A program made the position numbers and the translations under genes. Below the pieces are notes generated by a model. It was not told the DNA's origin. It saw only the letters and a list, made by a program, of their open reading frames with translations, and ran no database searches. This document shows, one piece after another, positions 46,160 through 54,610 of a stretch of 64,000 nucleotides of DNA. The stretch is taken from positions 89,478-153,477 of the forward strand of contig CAYJLW010000002.1 of NCBI GenBank assembly GCA_964370965.1, in the 5' to 3' direction. Positions within the stretch are counted from its first letter, which is position 1; every line of letters begins with the position of its first letter. The DNA comes from CAYJLW01 sp964370965. Lineage in GTDB: Bacteria > Actinomycetota > Acidimicrobiia > UBA2766.

Positions 46160-47346
46160 GAGGCCCGCTCCGCGGCCACGGCCTCCATGATCTCGAAACG
46201 GTTGATCTGGTTCGTGCCCTCGTAGATCTGCGTGAGCTTGGCGTCCCGCAGGAGCTTCTCCACGCCGTATTCCCGCATGTAGCCGTAGCCGCCCAGCACC
46301 TGGATGGCGTCGGTGGCGTTGGCGACGGCGGCGTCGGACGCGAACGTCTTGGCCATCGAGGAGACCTTGAGGTCGGGCTGGCCGGCGGCCACCGCCCGCG
46401 ACGCCTTCCAGACGAGGCCGCGGGCGGCCTCGACCCGGGTGGCCATGTCGGCGAGCATGAGCTGCATCGCCTGGTGCTCGACGATGGGCTTGCCGCCCTG
46501 CACGCGGACCTCGGCGTACTCGAGCGCCTTCTCGTAGGCGGCCCTCGCGATGCCGAGGGCGATGGCGCCCACGATCGGGCGGGTCACGGACATGATCATG
46601 CGGTTGAGCTGCCAGCCGAGGCCCTCGGAGCAGACCCGGTTCTCCTCTGGCACCCAGACGTCGTCGAAGATGAGCTCGACGGCGGGGCTCGCCCGCTGGC
46701 CCATCTTCTCGAAGATCTGGCCCACGGAGAAGCCGGGCGTGTCGGCGGGAACGACCACGCAGACCCCGGCCTCCCGGATCGGCCGGGACGTGTCGACGGT
46801 GCCGAAGACGGAGATGAAGCTCGCCAGGGAGCCGTTGGAGATGAAGACCTTGCGGCCGTTCACGACGTAGCCGCCGTCCTTGGGCTCGATGCGGGTGGCG
46901 AGCTTCCCCTCGGGGTGGCCGGTGATGAAGTCCGAGCCCGCCCCGGGCTCGTTCGCCGCCAGGGACACCAGCAGGGGCTCGTCGCTGTTCCACGATTCCA
47001 GGATGGGGGGCAGGAACCGGCCGATGAGAGGGAAGTTGCCCGAAAGGAGGATGGGCGTGAGGCCCAGCGCCGCCGCCCCGATGAGCACGGCGCATCCGGC
47101 GCAGGCGGCGGCCATCTCCTCGGTGACAAGGGTCCCGGCGAACATGTCGGTGGCGGAGCCGCCCAGGAAGTCCGGGACAGCGGTACCCATCACGCCGGCC
47201 TTGGCCGCCTCGCGGAGGAGCTCCATGCGCAGCGGGCTCTCGGGGTTCTTGTCGAGCTCCAGGGCCTTCGGAGCGATGTAGCGCTGGGAGAACTCCCGCG
47301 CCCAGGCCTGGACCTCCTTCTGTTCCGTGGTGAGGTCGTCGCTCAT
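46156..47346 (-). CDS. Acyl-CoA dehydrogenase
   Basis: A 396-aa flavoenzyme. FAD/substrate segments VSLAANEPGAGSDF (near residue 128) and the C-terminal QVLGGYGYMREYGVEKLLRD, then YEGTNQINRFEI, which contains the usual catalytic glutamate. It starts at ATG 47346 inside the upstream stop (ATGA overlap) and overlaps the oxidoreductase by 4 nt. Probably desaturates the acyl-CoA handled by the operon. Confidence 0.93.
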   Translation of the reverse strand: MSDDLTTEQKEVQAWAREFSQRYIAPKALELDKNPESPLRMELLREAAKAGVMGTAVPDFLGGSATDMFAGTLVTEEMAAACAGCAVLIGAAALGLTPILLSGNFPLIGRFLPPILESWNSDEPLLVSLAANEPGAGSDFITGHPEGKLATRIEPKDGGYVVNGRKVFISNGSLASFISVFGTVDTSRPIREAGVCVVVPADTPGFSVGQIFEKMGQRASPAVELIFDDVWVPEENRVCSEGLGWQLNRMIMSVTRPIVGAIALGIARAAYEKALEYAEVRVQGGKPIVEHQAMQLMLADMATRVEAARGLVWKASRAVAAGQPDLKVSSMAKTFASDAAVANATDAIQVLGGYGYMREYGVEKLLRDAKLTQIYEGTNQINRFEIMEAVAAERAS

Positions 47347-48083
47347 GCGGTCGCCCCGACGCGACGGTCGATGCGCTCCAGCACTCTCCCCGCCGGGATG
47401 GTGTTGTCGGAGTGGGCGACCGCGAGCACGCCTTCGGAGTCGGGTACGAGGGCGGCGACCGGGTCCGCGGCGACGAGGTTGCAGGTGAGCTTGGCGGTGC
47501 CCATCTCGACTCCGTGGGTGACGATCTCGATCGGGGTGGCCGTGATCTCCTCGATCTCGATCTCGCCGGCGGGGCCGGGGATGAGCTTGTAGTTGATCGA
47601 GGGCCGCTGGGTCATCTCGGCCTGCATCGCGGTCAGTTCGGGGGGCATCGGGGCCGTGACGGTCCCTTCCAGGGAGAGGATGCGTTCGCCGAAACGGGTG
47701 ACCGACGCCCGGAAGTCCTCGCCGTCACGTTCCCATACGACCTCGGCGATCTTCTTCGGGAAGCCGCCGATCTCGCGCCCGGGGACGAGCGCTTCGTCGG
47801 TCGTGACGTAGATGTAGGGCACGTAGTTCCCGAGCACGTCGCCCACCCGCACGGGCACGACCACCACGCATTCCTTGAAGGGGTGGATGATGTCGCTCTG
47901 GGGGTAGTTCAAGAGCACGATCGCGCCGAGGCCCTCGGCGGCCTCGATCCCCGGCGGCAGGATCTCGGCGAAGTTGTCCGCGTCGGGCGCGAAGGGGAAG
48001 AGGGCCGAACGGACACCCTGCCAGCTGTGCGGCGGCGGCGGGAACATAGGGGCCGACCAGGGCATGGTTATGGGCTGGCTCAT
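47343..48083 (-). CDS. Acetoacetate decarboxylase family protein
   Basis: A 246-aa member of the ADC fold. GREIGGFPKKIAEVVWE (near residue 103) matches the acetoacetate decarboxylase GRExxGFPKK motif and retains both lysines, including the Schiff-base one. Some relatives are aldolase-dehydratases, so decarboxylation is likely but not certain. GGAAGGTGAGAG precedes ATG 48083. First gene of the four-gene operon ending in tetR. Confidence 0.85.
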   Translation of the reverse strand: MSQPITMPWSAPMFPPPPHSWQGVRSALFPFAPDADNFAEILPPGIEAAEGLGAIVLLNYPQSDIIHPFKECVVVVPVRVGDVLGNYVPYIYVTTDEALVPGREIGGFPKKIAEVVWERDGEDFRASVTRFGERILSLEGTVTAPMPPELTAMQAEMTQRPSINYKLIPGPAGEIEIEEITATPIEIVTHGVEMGTAKLTCNLVAADPVAALVPDSEGVLAVAHSDNTIPAGRVLERIDRRVGATA

Positions 48084-48117
48084 CTCTCACCTTCCGGGAA
48101 GTGGAACGATGGATCAC

Positions 48118-48145
48118 ATAATAGCGCTATTACGGCGCCCGTCAA
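48118..48145 (-). promoter_or_regulatory. Sigma-70-like promoter with overlapping operator palindrome
   Basis: On the minus strand TTGACG (48145-48140), a 16-nt spacer and TATTAT (48123-48118) form an unusually good -35/-10 pair. A perfect 14-bp palindrome TAATAGCGCTATTA (48119-48132) covers the -10 and spacer. The first start codon is 35 nt downstream. This is the expected layout for repression by the TetR encoded at the end of the operon. Confidence 0.75.
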
Positions 48146-48185
48146 GGATCCGCTCGCCTGCGTTCTGGGGAGCGGCGGGGACCTC

Positions 48186-48962
48186 TCAGAAGGCGTCCGG
48201 GCGCACCATGGCGTCGGTGCCGCCGTCGACGAAGAGCACAGCGCCGTGGACGAAGGCCGCCTCGGGGCCCAGCAGGAACCTCACGGCACCGGCGATGTCG
48301 GCCGGGAGCCCGGTGCGCCCCAGCGGCGACGGCAGGGCGTCGGCGAGCGGCCCCAGCAGGGGGTCGGCGCGAGTGCGCTGGAGGAGCGGCGTCTCGACCG
48401 GGCCGGGGGCGACAGCGTTCAGGCGCACGCCCGCAGCGCCCCATTCGGAGGCCCGGCGGCGCACGGCGACCGCGAGGGCCCGCTTCGAGATCCCGTAGGC
48501 CAGGAACGAGGGCACGTCGCCCGCCGTCACGGCCTCACGGGTGGCGTCCTCATCACCGGCCAGCGCCAGATCGCACAGCGACAAGTCGGGCATGGGCGTG
48601 ATCGTGGCGGCGTGGGACCCGATCACCACGGCGGCCGGTTCCCGCCCCCGGCCCAGGACCCCCAGGACGCCGTCGAGGACGCCAACGGTGCCGAAGTGGT
48701 TCACGGCCAGGATGAGCGCCGGGTCGTTCGGCGGGCCCACCCCGGCGCAACAGACGAGGCCGTCGAGGCGCCCACCGCAGCGCTCCCCCACCGCCGCCAC
48801 CGCGGCCGGCCTCCCCGCCGGCGGGCCGCGGCCCGCCAGGACCTCGGCGTCGCGCAGGTCGACCCCCACCACCGTGTCGCCCGCCGCCTCGCAGGCGGCG
48901 CGCACCGCCGCCCCTATCCCCGACGCCGACCCCGTGACGGCGACCGTGCGTGCCGTGCCCAT
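48186..48962 (-). CDS. Short-chain dehydrogenase/reductase
   Basis: A 258-aa SDR. The NAD(P)-binding motif is VTGSASGIGAAV near residue 10; the catalytic serine is in VIGSHAATIT and the YxxxK motif is YGISK near residue 158. CCAGVG replaces the usual NNAG. ATG 48962 follows an AAGGGGGC site. It is alone between the operon promoter and a toxin-antitoxin pair. Substrate unknown. Confidence 0.87.
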   Translation of the reverse strand: MGTARTVAVTGSASGIGAAVRAACEAAGDTVVGVDLRDAEVLAGRGPPAGRPAAVAAVGERCGGRLDGLVCCAGVGPPNDPALILAVNHFGTVGVLDGVLGVLGRGREPAAVVIGSHAATITPMPDLSLCDLALAGDEDATREAVTAGDVPSFLAYGISKRALAVAVRRRASEWGAAGVRLNAVAPGPVETPLLQRTRADPLLGPLADALPSPLGRTGLPADIAGAVRFLLGPEAAFVHGAVLFVDGGTDAMVRPDAF

Positions 48963-48999
48963 GACTTGCCCCCTTGTCCGTGTCGCCGCCCCGCCCCGA

Positions 49000-49533
49000 T
49001 CAGGCGAGATCCCGGAGCCGGGCGACCCGCGCGTCGTCCGGTCCCAGATACCGCTCCAGGGTCCCGACCACGCGGTCGAGATCCAGGGTCCCGACCGCTG
49101 CCATGTCCTCCAGGTCGGCCCAGTCCCGGGTGCGGTCGAAGAACGCCTTGAACACGGCGAGATCGCCGCAGGAGAGGAACGGCACCTCGGCACCGGCGAA
49201 CGATTCCCGTCTCGCCCGGCCCGCTGCCTGCTCGTGGAACTCGGTCGTGCTCAGGAAGACGTCCACCGGGGTGTCGTCCCACCACAGCCGCGCCTGACCC
49301 TCCCCTTCGAGGACATCCAGGTCCCGGGACGACCGCGAGATGTCGTCGGGCAGCGCAGCGAGGACTTCGCCGGCGCGCTCGGGGGCGGCGAAGACGTTGA
49401 GGTCGACGTCGATCGTGCCCCGAGCCCGGCGCGTGCACCAGGCAAGGGCGAGCGCCCCGCCGAAGGCATGGGGCACGTCGACGGCCTCCAGCGCGGCATG
49501 GATGGCCACGACCTTGTCGGCGAGACCGCTCAC
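49000..49533 (-). CDS. AbiEii-like nucleotidyltransferase (toxin)
   Basis: A 177-aa nucleotidyltransferase. GGALALAW (near residue 26) followed by RARGTIDVDLNVF gives the GG and DxD metal motifs of the AbiEii/MNT fold. A C-terminal helical part with LAVFKAFFDRTRDWADLEDM is typical. GTG 49533 overlaps the upstream XRE gene as GTGA. Predicted toxin of a type IV/VII-like pair, possibly a phage-defence module. Confidence 0.72.
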   Translation of the reverse strand: MSGLADKVVAIHAALEAVDVPHAFGGALALAWCTRRARGTIDVDLNVFAAPERAGEVLAALPDDISRSSRDLDVLEGEGQARLWWDDTPVDVFLSTTEFHEQAAGRARRESFAGAEVPFLSCGDLAVFKAFFDRTRDWADLEDMAAVGTLDLDRVVGTLERYLGPDDARVARLRDLA

Positions 49534-49844
49534 AGCGGACCGAAGCGCGGGTAGCGGAGGGCCTCGACACGCCGTGCGGGGAAGAGCGCCGCCAGCTCCA
49601 GGACGTCGAGGAGCTCACGGCCACGATCCCCAGGGTGAACCTCGCGCACCCGGGGCGTGAGCTCCAGCGTGCAGTCGAATCCGGCCGCCCGCAGGATCCT
49701 CTCCAACGTGGCCGCCGTGGGCACCTTGCGGCCGGCCTCGTAGGCGGCAAGCGCCGAGTGCGACGTGCGCGCCCGGCGCGCCAGCTCCCGCAGGGACAGG
49801 CCGGCACGGCGCCGGGCGGATCGGAGGGTCGTCGCCGCGTCCAC
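49530..49844 (-). CDS. XRE-family helix-turn-helix antitoxin/regulator
   Basis: A 104-aa protein with an XRE helix-turn-helix at residues 5-60 (LRSARRRAGLSLRELARRAR, then TSHSALAAYEAGRKVPTAATL). A short C-terminal domain interacts with promoter or toxin in relatives. Start GTG 49844 has TACCAT exactly 6 nt upstream, so it is probably leaderless. It leads the nucleotidyltransferase gene. Confidence 0.8.
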   Translation of the reverse strand: MDAATTLRSARRRAGLSLRELARRARTSHSALAAYEAGRKVPTAATLERILRAAGFDCTLELTPRVREVHPGDRGRELLDVLELAALFPARRVEALRYPRFGPL

Positions 49845-49852
49845 GCAGGCAT

Positions 49853-49870
49853 GGTATCCGATCGCATACC
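49853..49870. promoter_or_regulatory. Imperfect palindrome at the XRE promoter
   Basis: GGTATCCGATCGCATACC is an 18-bp palindrome with one symmetric mismatch pair and core CGATCG. It overlaps the TACCAT -10 hexamer (49856-49851). It is the best candidate for the XRE protein's own operator. Confidence 0.55.
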
Positions 49871-49875
49871 GCTAG

Positions 49876-51483
49876 TCAGCCCCCGGTTTCGCCCCCGGTC
49901 GCCGCGGCCTTCGCCCATGTGTAGTCGGCCTTGCCGCTCGGGGAGCGCACGACCTCCTCCACAAGGTGCACCTCCCGGGGGGCTTTGTAGCCGGCGAGGT
50001 GTTCCCGGCAGTGCGCGCCGAGAGCGTCCCGCGACGGGGCGCGCCCCGGCCGGGGCGCCACGACCGCCGCCACGCGCTCACCCCAGCGCTCGTCGGGGAT
50101 CCCCACCACGACGGCATCCACGACGTCGGGGTGCGACTTCAGGACCGCCTCGACCTCCTCGGGATAGACCTTCTCGCCGCCCGAGTTGATGCACACCGAG
50201 CCGCGACCGAAGACCCGCACGCTGCCGTCGGCGTCGATCGTCGCCATGTCGCCCAGCAGCACCCAGCGCACCCCCTCGATCTCCACGAAAGCGCCCGCCG
50301 TCTTCTCCGGGTCGTTGTGGTACCCGAGCGGTATCCGCCCCGAGAGCGCCAGCGTGCCCACCTCGCCCGAGCCGGGCACGACCGCCCTGAGGTCGTCGGT
50401 GAAGACGCTGCTGCGCTCCCCCATCCGGAACCGGAGCCCGCCGCCCAGGCTGGAGTTGCCCGACTCGGCCGTGGCGGATCCCTGGAAGCCGGTCTCCGAG
50501 GAGCCGAAGCTCTCCAGGATCGTGACATTGGGCAGGCGGGCCTTGATGCGCTCCTTCACCGAAGGCGACGTGATCGCCCCCGCCGTCGAGATCACGAACA
50601 GGGACGAGAGGTCCCAGCCGTCCCCCTTCTCCTCCAGGGCGTCCGCCATGGGCCGGGCCATGGCGTCGCCCACGATGGCGACCGAGTTCGCCTTCTCCGC
50701 CGCCACCGCATCCCACACGGACTCGCCGCTGAAGTCCTCGACGAGCACGACCTTGTCACCCCAGAAGAGGCCGATGAAGGTGCCGAACTGGGCGGCGCCG
50801 TGGATGAGGGGCGGCGTGAGGCACATCGTGAGGTGGTGTCGCACGGCGGCGTTCTCGGCGACCTCCTCGGGCTTCGCCACGGGCTCACCGCCGGGGTTCC
50901 CACCCCCCATGCCGGCGAAGAAGACGTCCTCCTGGCGCCAGATCACGCCCTTGGGCATGCCGGTCGTGCCGCCCGTGTACACCATCCAGAGGTCGTCGCC
51001 GGAACGCCCCGGGAAGTCCCGTTCCGGAGACGAGGCCGCCAGTGCCGCCTCGTAGCGGGTGGCGTCGAGGGCCCCGGCCCCCCGCCCCCCGCCCACGACG
51101 GCGACGACGTCGAGGCCGGCCACGTCGGGTGCCACCTCCGCCGCCCTGGGGACGAACTCGTCGTGGAGGACGAGGGCCCGCAGCCCGGCGTCCTCATAGA
51201 GGTACCGGAGCTCGCCGGCGACGTAGCGGAAGTTCACGTTCACCGGGACCGCCCGGATCTTGAGCGTGCCGATGAGGGCCTCGACGAACTCCGTGCAGTT
51301 GCGCATCTGGAGACCGACGCGGTCGCCGGATCGGATCCCCCGGTCCGCCAGCCAGTGCGCGAGGCGGTTGGAGCGCTCTTCGAGCTCTGCGTAGGTGAGG
51401 CGGCTCTCGCCGCAGACGAGGGCTTCGAGGTCCCCGCAGACGTCGGCGACGCCCTCGAAGAGATCGGCGAGGTTGAACTCCAT
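49876..51483 (-). CDS. Acyl-CoA synthetase (AMP-binding)
   Basis: A 535-aa ANL ligase. P-loop YTGGTTGMPKGVIW near residue 173, then ESFGSSETG (near 325), GRIPLGYHNDPEKTA, LLGDMATIDADGSVRVFGR hinge and SPSGKADYTW with the C-terminal lysine near 522. ATG 51483 rather than the more upstream GTG, because the AMP-binding domain begins at once. A KstR-like motif lies in its promoter. This resembles FadD-type ligases of steroid or lipid degradation gene sets. Confidence 0.9.
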   Translation of the reverse strand: MEFNLADLFEGVADVCGDLEALVCGESRLTYAELEERSNRLAHWLADRGIRSGDRVGLQMRNCTEFVEALIGTLKIRAVPVNVNFRYVAGELRYLYEDAGLRALVLHDEFVPRAAEVAPDVAGLDVVAVVGGGRGAGALDATRYEAALAASSPERDFPGRSGDDLWMVYTGGTTGMPKGVIWRQEDVFFAGMGGGNPGGEPVAKPEEVAENAAVRHHLTMCLTPPLIHGAAQFGTFIGLFWGDKVVLVEDFSGESVWDAVAAEKANSVAIVGDAMARPMADALEEKGDGWDLSSLFVISTAGAITSPSVKERIKARLPNVTILESFGSSETGFQGSATAESGNSSLGGGLRFRMGERSSVFTDDLRAVVPGSGEVGTLALSGRIPLGYHNDPEKTAGAFVEIEGVRWVLLGDMATIDADGSVRVFGRGSVCINSGGEKVYPEEVEAVLKSHPDVVDAVVVGIPDERWGERVAAVVAPRPGRAPSRDALGAHCREHLAGYKAPREVHLVEEVVRSPSGKADYTWAKAAATGGETGG

Positions 51484-51511
51484 GCGGCCCCCGTGCCCGT
51501 GCGTGGCGCAC

Positions 51512-51549
51512 AGGCTACGGACCTCACGGTCGAATTGCAACAGGTTCTA
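51512..51549 (-). promoter_or_regulatory. Promoter with KstR-like operator upstream of the acyl-CoA synthetase
   Basis: Minus strand: TTGCAA (51540-51535), 17 nt, TAGCCT (51517-51512) is a fair promoter. TAGAACCTGTTGCA (51549-51536) fits the mycobacterial KstR consensus TnnAACnnGTTnnA at every fixed base and overlaps the -35. KstR represses cholesterol catabolism genes in mycobacteria. Here it is only a motif match. Confidence 0.5.
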
Positions 51550-51580
51550 GTTCAGCTCCCGGACCTCGTCCGCAGCCGCC

Positions 51581-52348
51581 TCACTTGGGCGGGAAGCGCA
51601 CACCTCCGTCGATGCGGATCGTCTCGGCGTTCATGTAGTCGTTCTCGACGACGTGGACGACGAGGGCGGCGAACTCCTCGACCGTCCCGAGGCGCTTCGG
51701 GAACGGCACCTCGTCGACGAGCTTCTGGCGGTTCGGGTCCGGCAGGAGGGCCAGGAGCGGCGTGTCCATCGACCCCGGGGCAACGGTGCAGACCCGGATC
51801 CCGGCGGCGGCGAGGTCCCGGGCGGCGGGCAGCGTCATGCCCACCACAGCCCCCTTGGACGCCGAGTAGGCGACCTGGCCGATCTGGCCGTCGAAGGCGG
51901 CGATCGAGGCCGTGTTCACGACCACGCCCCGCGCGCCGTCGGCCAGTGGCTCCGTGCACGACATCGCCGAGGCCGAGAGGCGCATCGCGTTGAAGGTGCC
52001 GAAGAGGTTCACCTCGAGGACCTTGCGGAAGACGCCGAAGTCGTGCGGGGAGCCGTCCCGGTTGACCGTGCGGGCCGCCCAGCCGATGCCGGCACAGTTC
52101 ACGTTCACCCGCAGCGGGCCCAGCGACTCCGCCCGCGCCACGGCGGCGGCCACGTCGTCCTCGCTGGTCACGTCCGCCTGCACGAACACGGCGGCGTCGC
52201 CGAGTTCGGCGGCGAGCGCCTCGCCCTTGTCGGCGTCGCGGTCGACGATGACGGTCCGGCCGCCCCGCTCCACGAGGAGGCGCACAGTGGCCCCGCCGAG
52301 CCCGGACGCGCCACCCGTCACCAGCGCGACGACACCTGCGATCTGCAT
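51581..52348 (-). CDS. Short-chain dehydrogenase (17beta-HSD10 / 3-hydroxyacyl-CoA dehydrogenase type)
   Basis: A 255-aa SDR. NAD motif VTGGASGLGGATV, VDRDADKGE (NAD-preferring aspartate), NCAGIGWA, catalytic serine in NTASIAAFDGQIGQ and YSASKGAVVGM near residue 165. The PGSMDTPLLA and C-terminal FPPK ends match HSD17B10-type enzymes, which oxidise 3-hydroxyacyl-CoA and hydroxysteroids. AGGGAG precedes ATG 52348. Lies between the thiolase block and the acyl-CoA synthetase. Confidence 0.88.
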   Translation of the reverse strand: MQIAGVVALVTGGASGLGGATVRLLVERGGRTVIVDRDADKGEALAAELGDAAVFVQADVTSEDDVAAAVARAESLGPLRVNVNCAGIGWAARTVNRDGSPHDFGVFRKVLEVNLFGTFNAMRLSASAMSCTEPLADGARGVVVNTASIAAFDGQIGQVAYSASKGAVVGMTLPAARDLAAAGIRVCTVAPGSMDTPLLALLPDPNRQKLVDEVPFPKRLGTVEEFAALVVHVVENDYMNAETIRIDGGVRFPPK

Positions 52349-52397
52349 TCTTGCACTCCCTGTGTGAACCGTCGGGAGACTAGCGACCTGCGCGTAG

Positions 52398-53555
52398 CTA
52401 CGGCTTGGTCGCCCGCACGATCCACATGGCGAAGAACTGGGAGCCGCCCCCGTAGGCGTGGCCGAGGGCGGTGCGGCAACCGTCGACCTGGTGCTCGCCC
52501 GCCAGGCCCCGCACCTGCTGGGCGGCCTCGGCGAAGCGCACCATGCCCGACGCCCCGATCGCGTTCGAGGACAGCACCCCTCCGGAGCAGTTCACCGGCA
52601 TGTCCCCGCCCAGAGCAGTGGCCCCCTCGACGGTCATCCGCCAACCCTCGCCCTCTGGAGCGAAGCCGAGGTTCTCCATCCACATGGGCTCGAACCACGA
52701 GAACGGGACGTAGACCTCGGCCATGTCGATCTCGCTCCTGGGGTCGCCGATCCCCGCCGCCCGGTACGCCGCCGCCGCGCACTCGCGTCCGGCGCGGGGG
52801 TTCACCTCGTCGCGCCCGGCGAACATGGTGGGCTCTGAGCGCATGGCGTGGGCGTGCACCCACGCCGGGGGGCGCGGCGCCGCGGACGCCGCCGCCTCGT
52901 CGCCCAGCACCATGGCACAGGCGCCGTCTGAGGACGGGCAGGACTCGAGGAAGCGGATCGGGTCCCAGAGCATCGTGGAGTCCCGGATCATCTCGTAGCT
53001 CACGTCCGGTATCTGCACGTGGTTGAGCGGGTTCCTGAGGCCGTTGCGACGATCCTTGAGGGCCACGAGGATGCCGGTGTCCTCGGGCGGGTTCCACCGG
53101 CTGATGTACGCGCGGATGTGCGGAGTGAAGTAGCCGCCCGCACCGGCCACGAGCGGAGGCTGGAAGGGGATCTTGGGCGCCAGGGCCCACATGGCGTTGC
53201 TCTCGGACTGCTTCTCGAAGGCGACGGTGAGCACACGGGCGTGGATGCCCGCCTCGACCAGGTTCGCGGCCACGATCGCCGTGGATCCCCCCACCGAGCC
53301 CGCCGTGTGCACCCGCATCATGGGTTTGCCCGCCGCGCCCAGGGACTCCGCCAGGTACAGCTCGGGCATCATGACGCCCTCGAAGGTGTCCGGGGCCGTG
53401 CCGATGACGACGGCGTCCACGTCACCCCATTCGCAGCCTGCGTCCTCCAGGGCCGCCACGGCCGCCTCGCGCAGGAGGCCGGGCAGGGAGAGGTCGTCGC
53501 GCTTCATGTCGTAGCGGGTCTGGCCCACGCCGATCACGGCGCAACGCTCCGCCAT
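52398..53555 (-). CDS. Thiolase-like protein (lipid-transfer/Ltp type), nucleophile cysteine absent
   Basis: A 385-aa thiolase-fold protein. At the position of the usual cysteine it has MRVHTAGSVGGSTA, so classical thiolysis is unlikely. MAEVYVPFSWFEPM and GHAYGGGSQFFAMW replace the HEA and CxG loops. This is the pattern of Ltp-type partner or retro-aldolase proteins that work with DUF35 proteins. It shares one base with the upstream thiolase-like gene (TGATG). Confidence 0.78.
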   Translation of the reverse strand: MAERCAVIGVGQTRYDMKRDDLSLPGLLREAAVAALEDAGCEWGDVDAVVIGTAPDTFEGVMMPELYLAESLGAAGKPMMRVHTAGSVGGSTAIVAANLVEAGIHARVLTVAFEKQSESNAMWALAPKIPFQPPLVAGAGGYFTPHIRAYISRWNPPEDTGILVALKDRRNGLRNPLNHVQIPDVSYEMIRDSTMLWDPIRFLESCPSSDGACAMVLGDEAAASAAPRPPAWVHAHAMRSEPTMFAGRDEVNPRAGRECAAAAYRAAGIGDPRSEIDMAEVYVPFSWFEPMWMENLGFAPEGEGWRMTVEGATALGGDMPVNCSGGVLSSNAIGASGMVRFAEAAQQVRGLAGEHQVDGCRTALGHAYGGGSQFFAMWIVRATKP

Positions 53556-54610
53556 CAACCCGCCTCCAAGACACAGACGAGGTTCTGCTGCAGGCAGGGC
53601 CCGGACGTGGCGTGGGCCACGACCCGCCCCGCCGAGGCGTCCATCACACGTCGCGCCGCCTCGCCCACGCGGGCGAGGCCGGCAGCCATCACCGGGTTCG
53701 CCGCCAGGGCCCCCCCGGAGGGGTTGACACGCGTGCCGTCCCCGAGGCGGAGGGCCCGGCGCAGGATGATCTCCTGGTGCGTGAACGGGGCGTGGAGCTC
53801 GGCGACGTCGACGCGACCGGCGGGCACGCCCGCCCGCTCCCCCGCCAGGGCCGCCGAGGGCGCCACGGTGAGATCCCGGGCGCCGAGAGCCTGGGGGTCC
53901 ACCCGGTGGTCGATGCCCGTGATCCACGCCGGCCGCTCGCAGTGGTCTCGGGCGACGTCCCCGGCGGCGAGGATCACAGCGCAGGCGCCGTCGGAGATCG
54001 GCGCGCAGTCGGAGCGGCGCAGGGGGGCCACGAGCTCGGGTTCGGCGAGGATCCCCGCCACCGTGTACTCCCCCGCCACCTGCGCCGCCGGGTTCCCGAG
54101 GGCGTTCCGTCGCGAGCGCACCGCCACCGTCGCCATCTCCTCGGGCGTGCACACCCCGGCGTCGAGGCAGGCCCGGGCCTGCAGGGCGGCCGCGCTCACG
54201 GAGTCGAGGCCCAATGGGGCCACACAGTACGGGTCGAGTTGCAGCGTGAGGACGTCGCGGAGGTCGCCCATGGAGGACTTCCCGAACGCGTACACCAGGG
54301 CGGTGTCCGCCTGCCCGGCCTGCAGCTTCACCCACGCCTCGTACAGCGCCCAGGCACCGTCCATCTCGACGTGCGACTCGCAGATCGGCGGCCATGCCCC
54401 CCACGCGTCCAGGGCCGTCACGAAGCTGAACGGCATGCCCGCCAGGTAGTCGCTGGAACCCGAGCACGTGAAGCCGATGTCGTCCTTGGCGAGGCCGGAG
54501 CGCTCGAGCGCGTCGCCCAGGACGGGCATGAGGATCTCGACCTCGTTCAGCTCCCGCTCACGCCGCACGGTCGGGGCCTGCGCGAACGCGATCACGGCCA
54601 CGTCACGCAT
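53555..54610 (-). CDS. Thiolase-like protein, partner
   Basis: A 351-aa protein of the same superfamily: VAVIAFAQAPTVRRE start, ESHVEMDGAWALYEAW at the nucleophile position (no cysteine), AELHAPFTHQEI and VNPSGGALAANPVMAAG. The pair with the downstream gene suggests a heteromeric complex. ATG 54610 overlaps the DUF35 gene by 8 nt. Activity is unknown; retro-aldolase or condensing roles are possible. Confidence 0.75.
   Translation of the reverse strand: MRDVAVIAFAQAPTVRRERELNEVEILMPVLGDALERSGLAKDDIGFTCSGSSDYLAGMPFSFVTALDAWGAWPPICESHVEMDGAWALYEAWVKLQAGQADTALVYAFGKSSMGDLRDVLTLQLDPYCVAPLGLDSVSAAALQARACLDAGVCTPEEMATVAVRSRRNALGNPAAQVAGEYTVAGILAEPELVAPLRRSDCAPISDGACAVILAAGDVARDHCERPAWITGIDHRVDPQALGARDLTVAPSAALAGERAGVPAGRVDVAELHAPFTHQEIILRRALRLGDGTRVNPSGGALAANPVMAAGLARVGEAARRVMDASAGRVVAHATSGPCLQQNLVCVLEAG

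Noticed and set aside
43394..47095. 1233-residue molybdopterin protein starting upstream
   Set aside because: The extra N-terminus is a frame-shifted reading of the acyl-CoA dehydrogenase; GTG 46159 in the GTGA overlap is the sound start.
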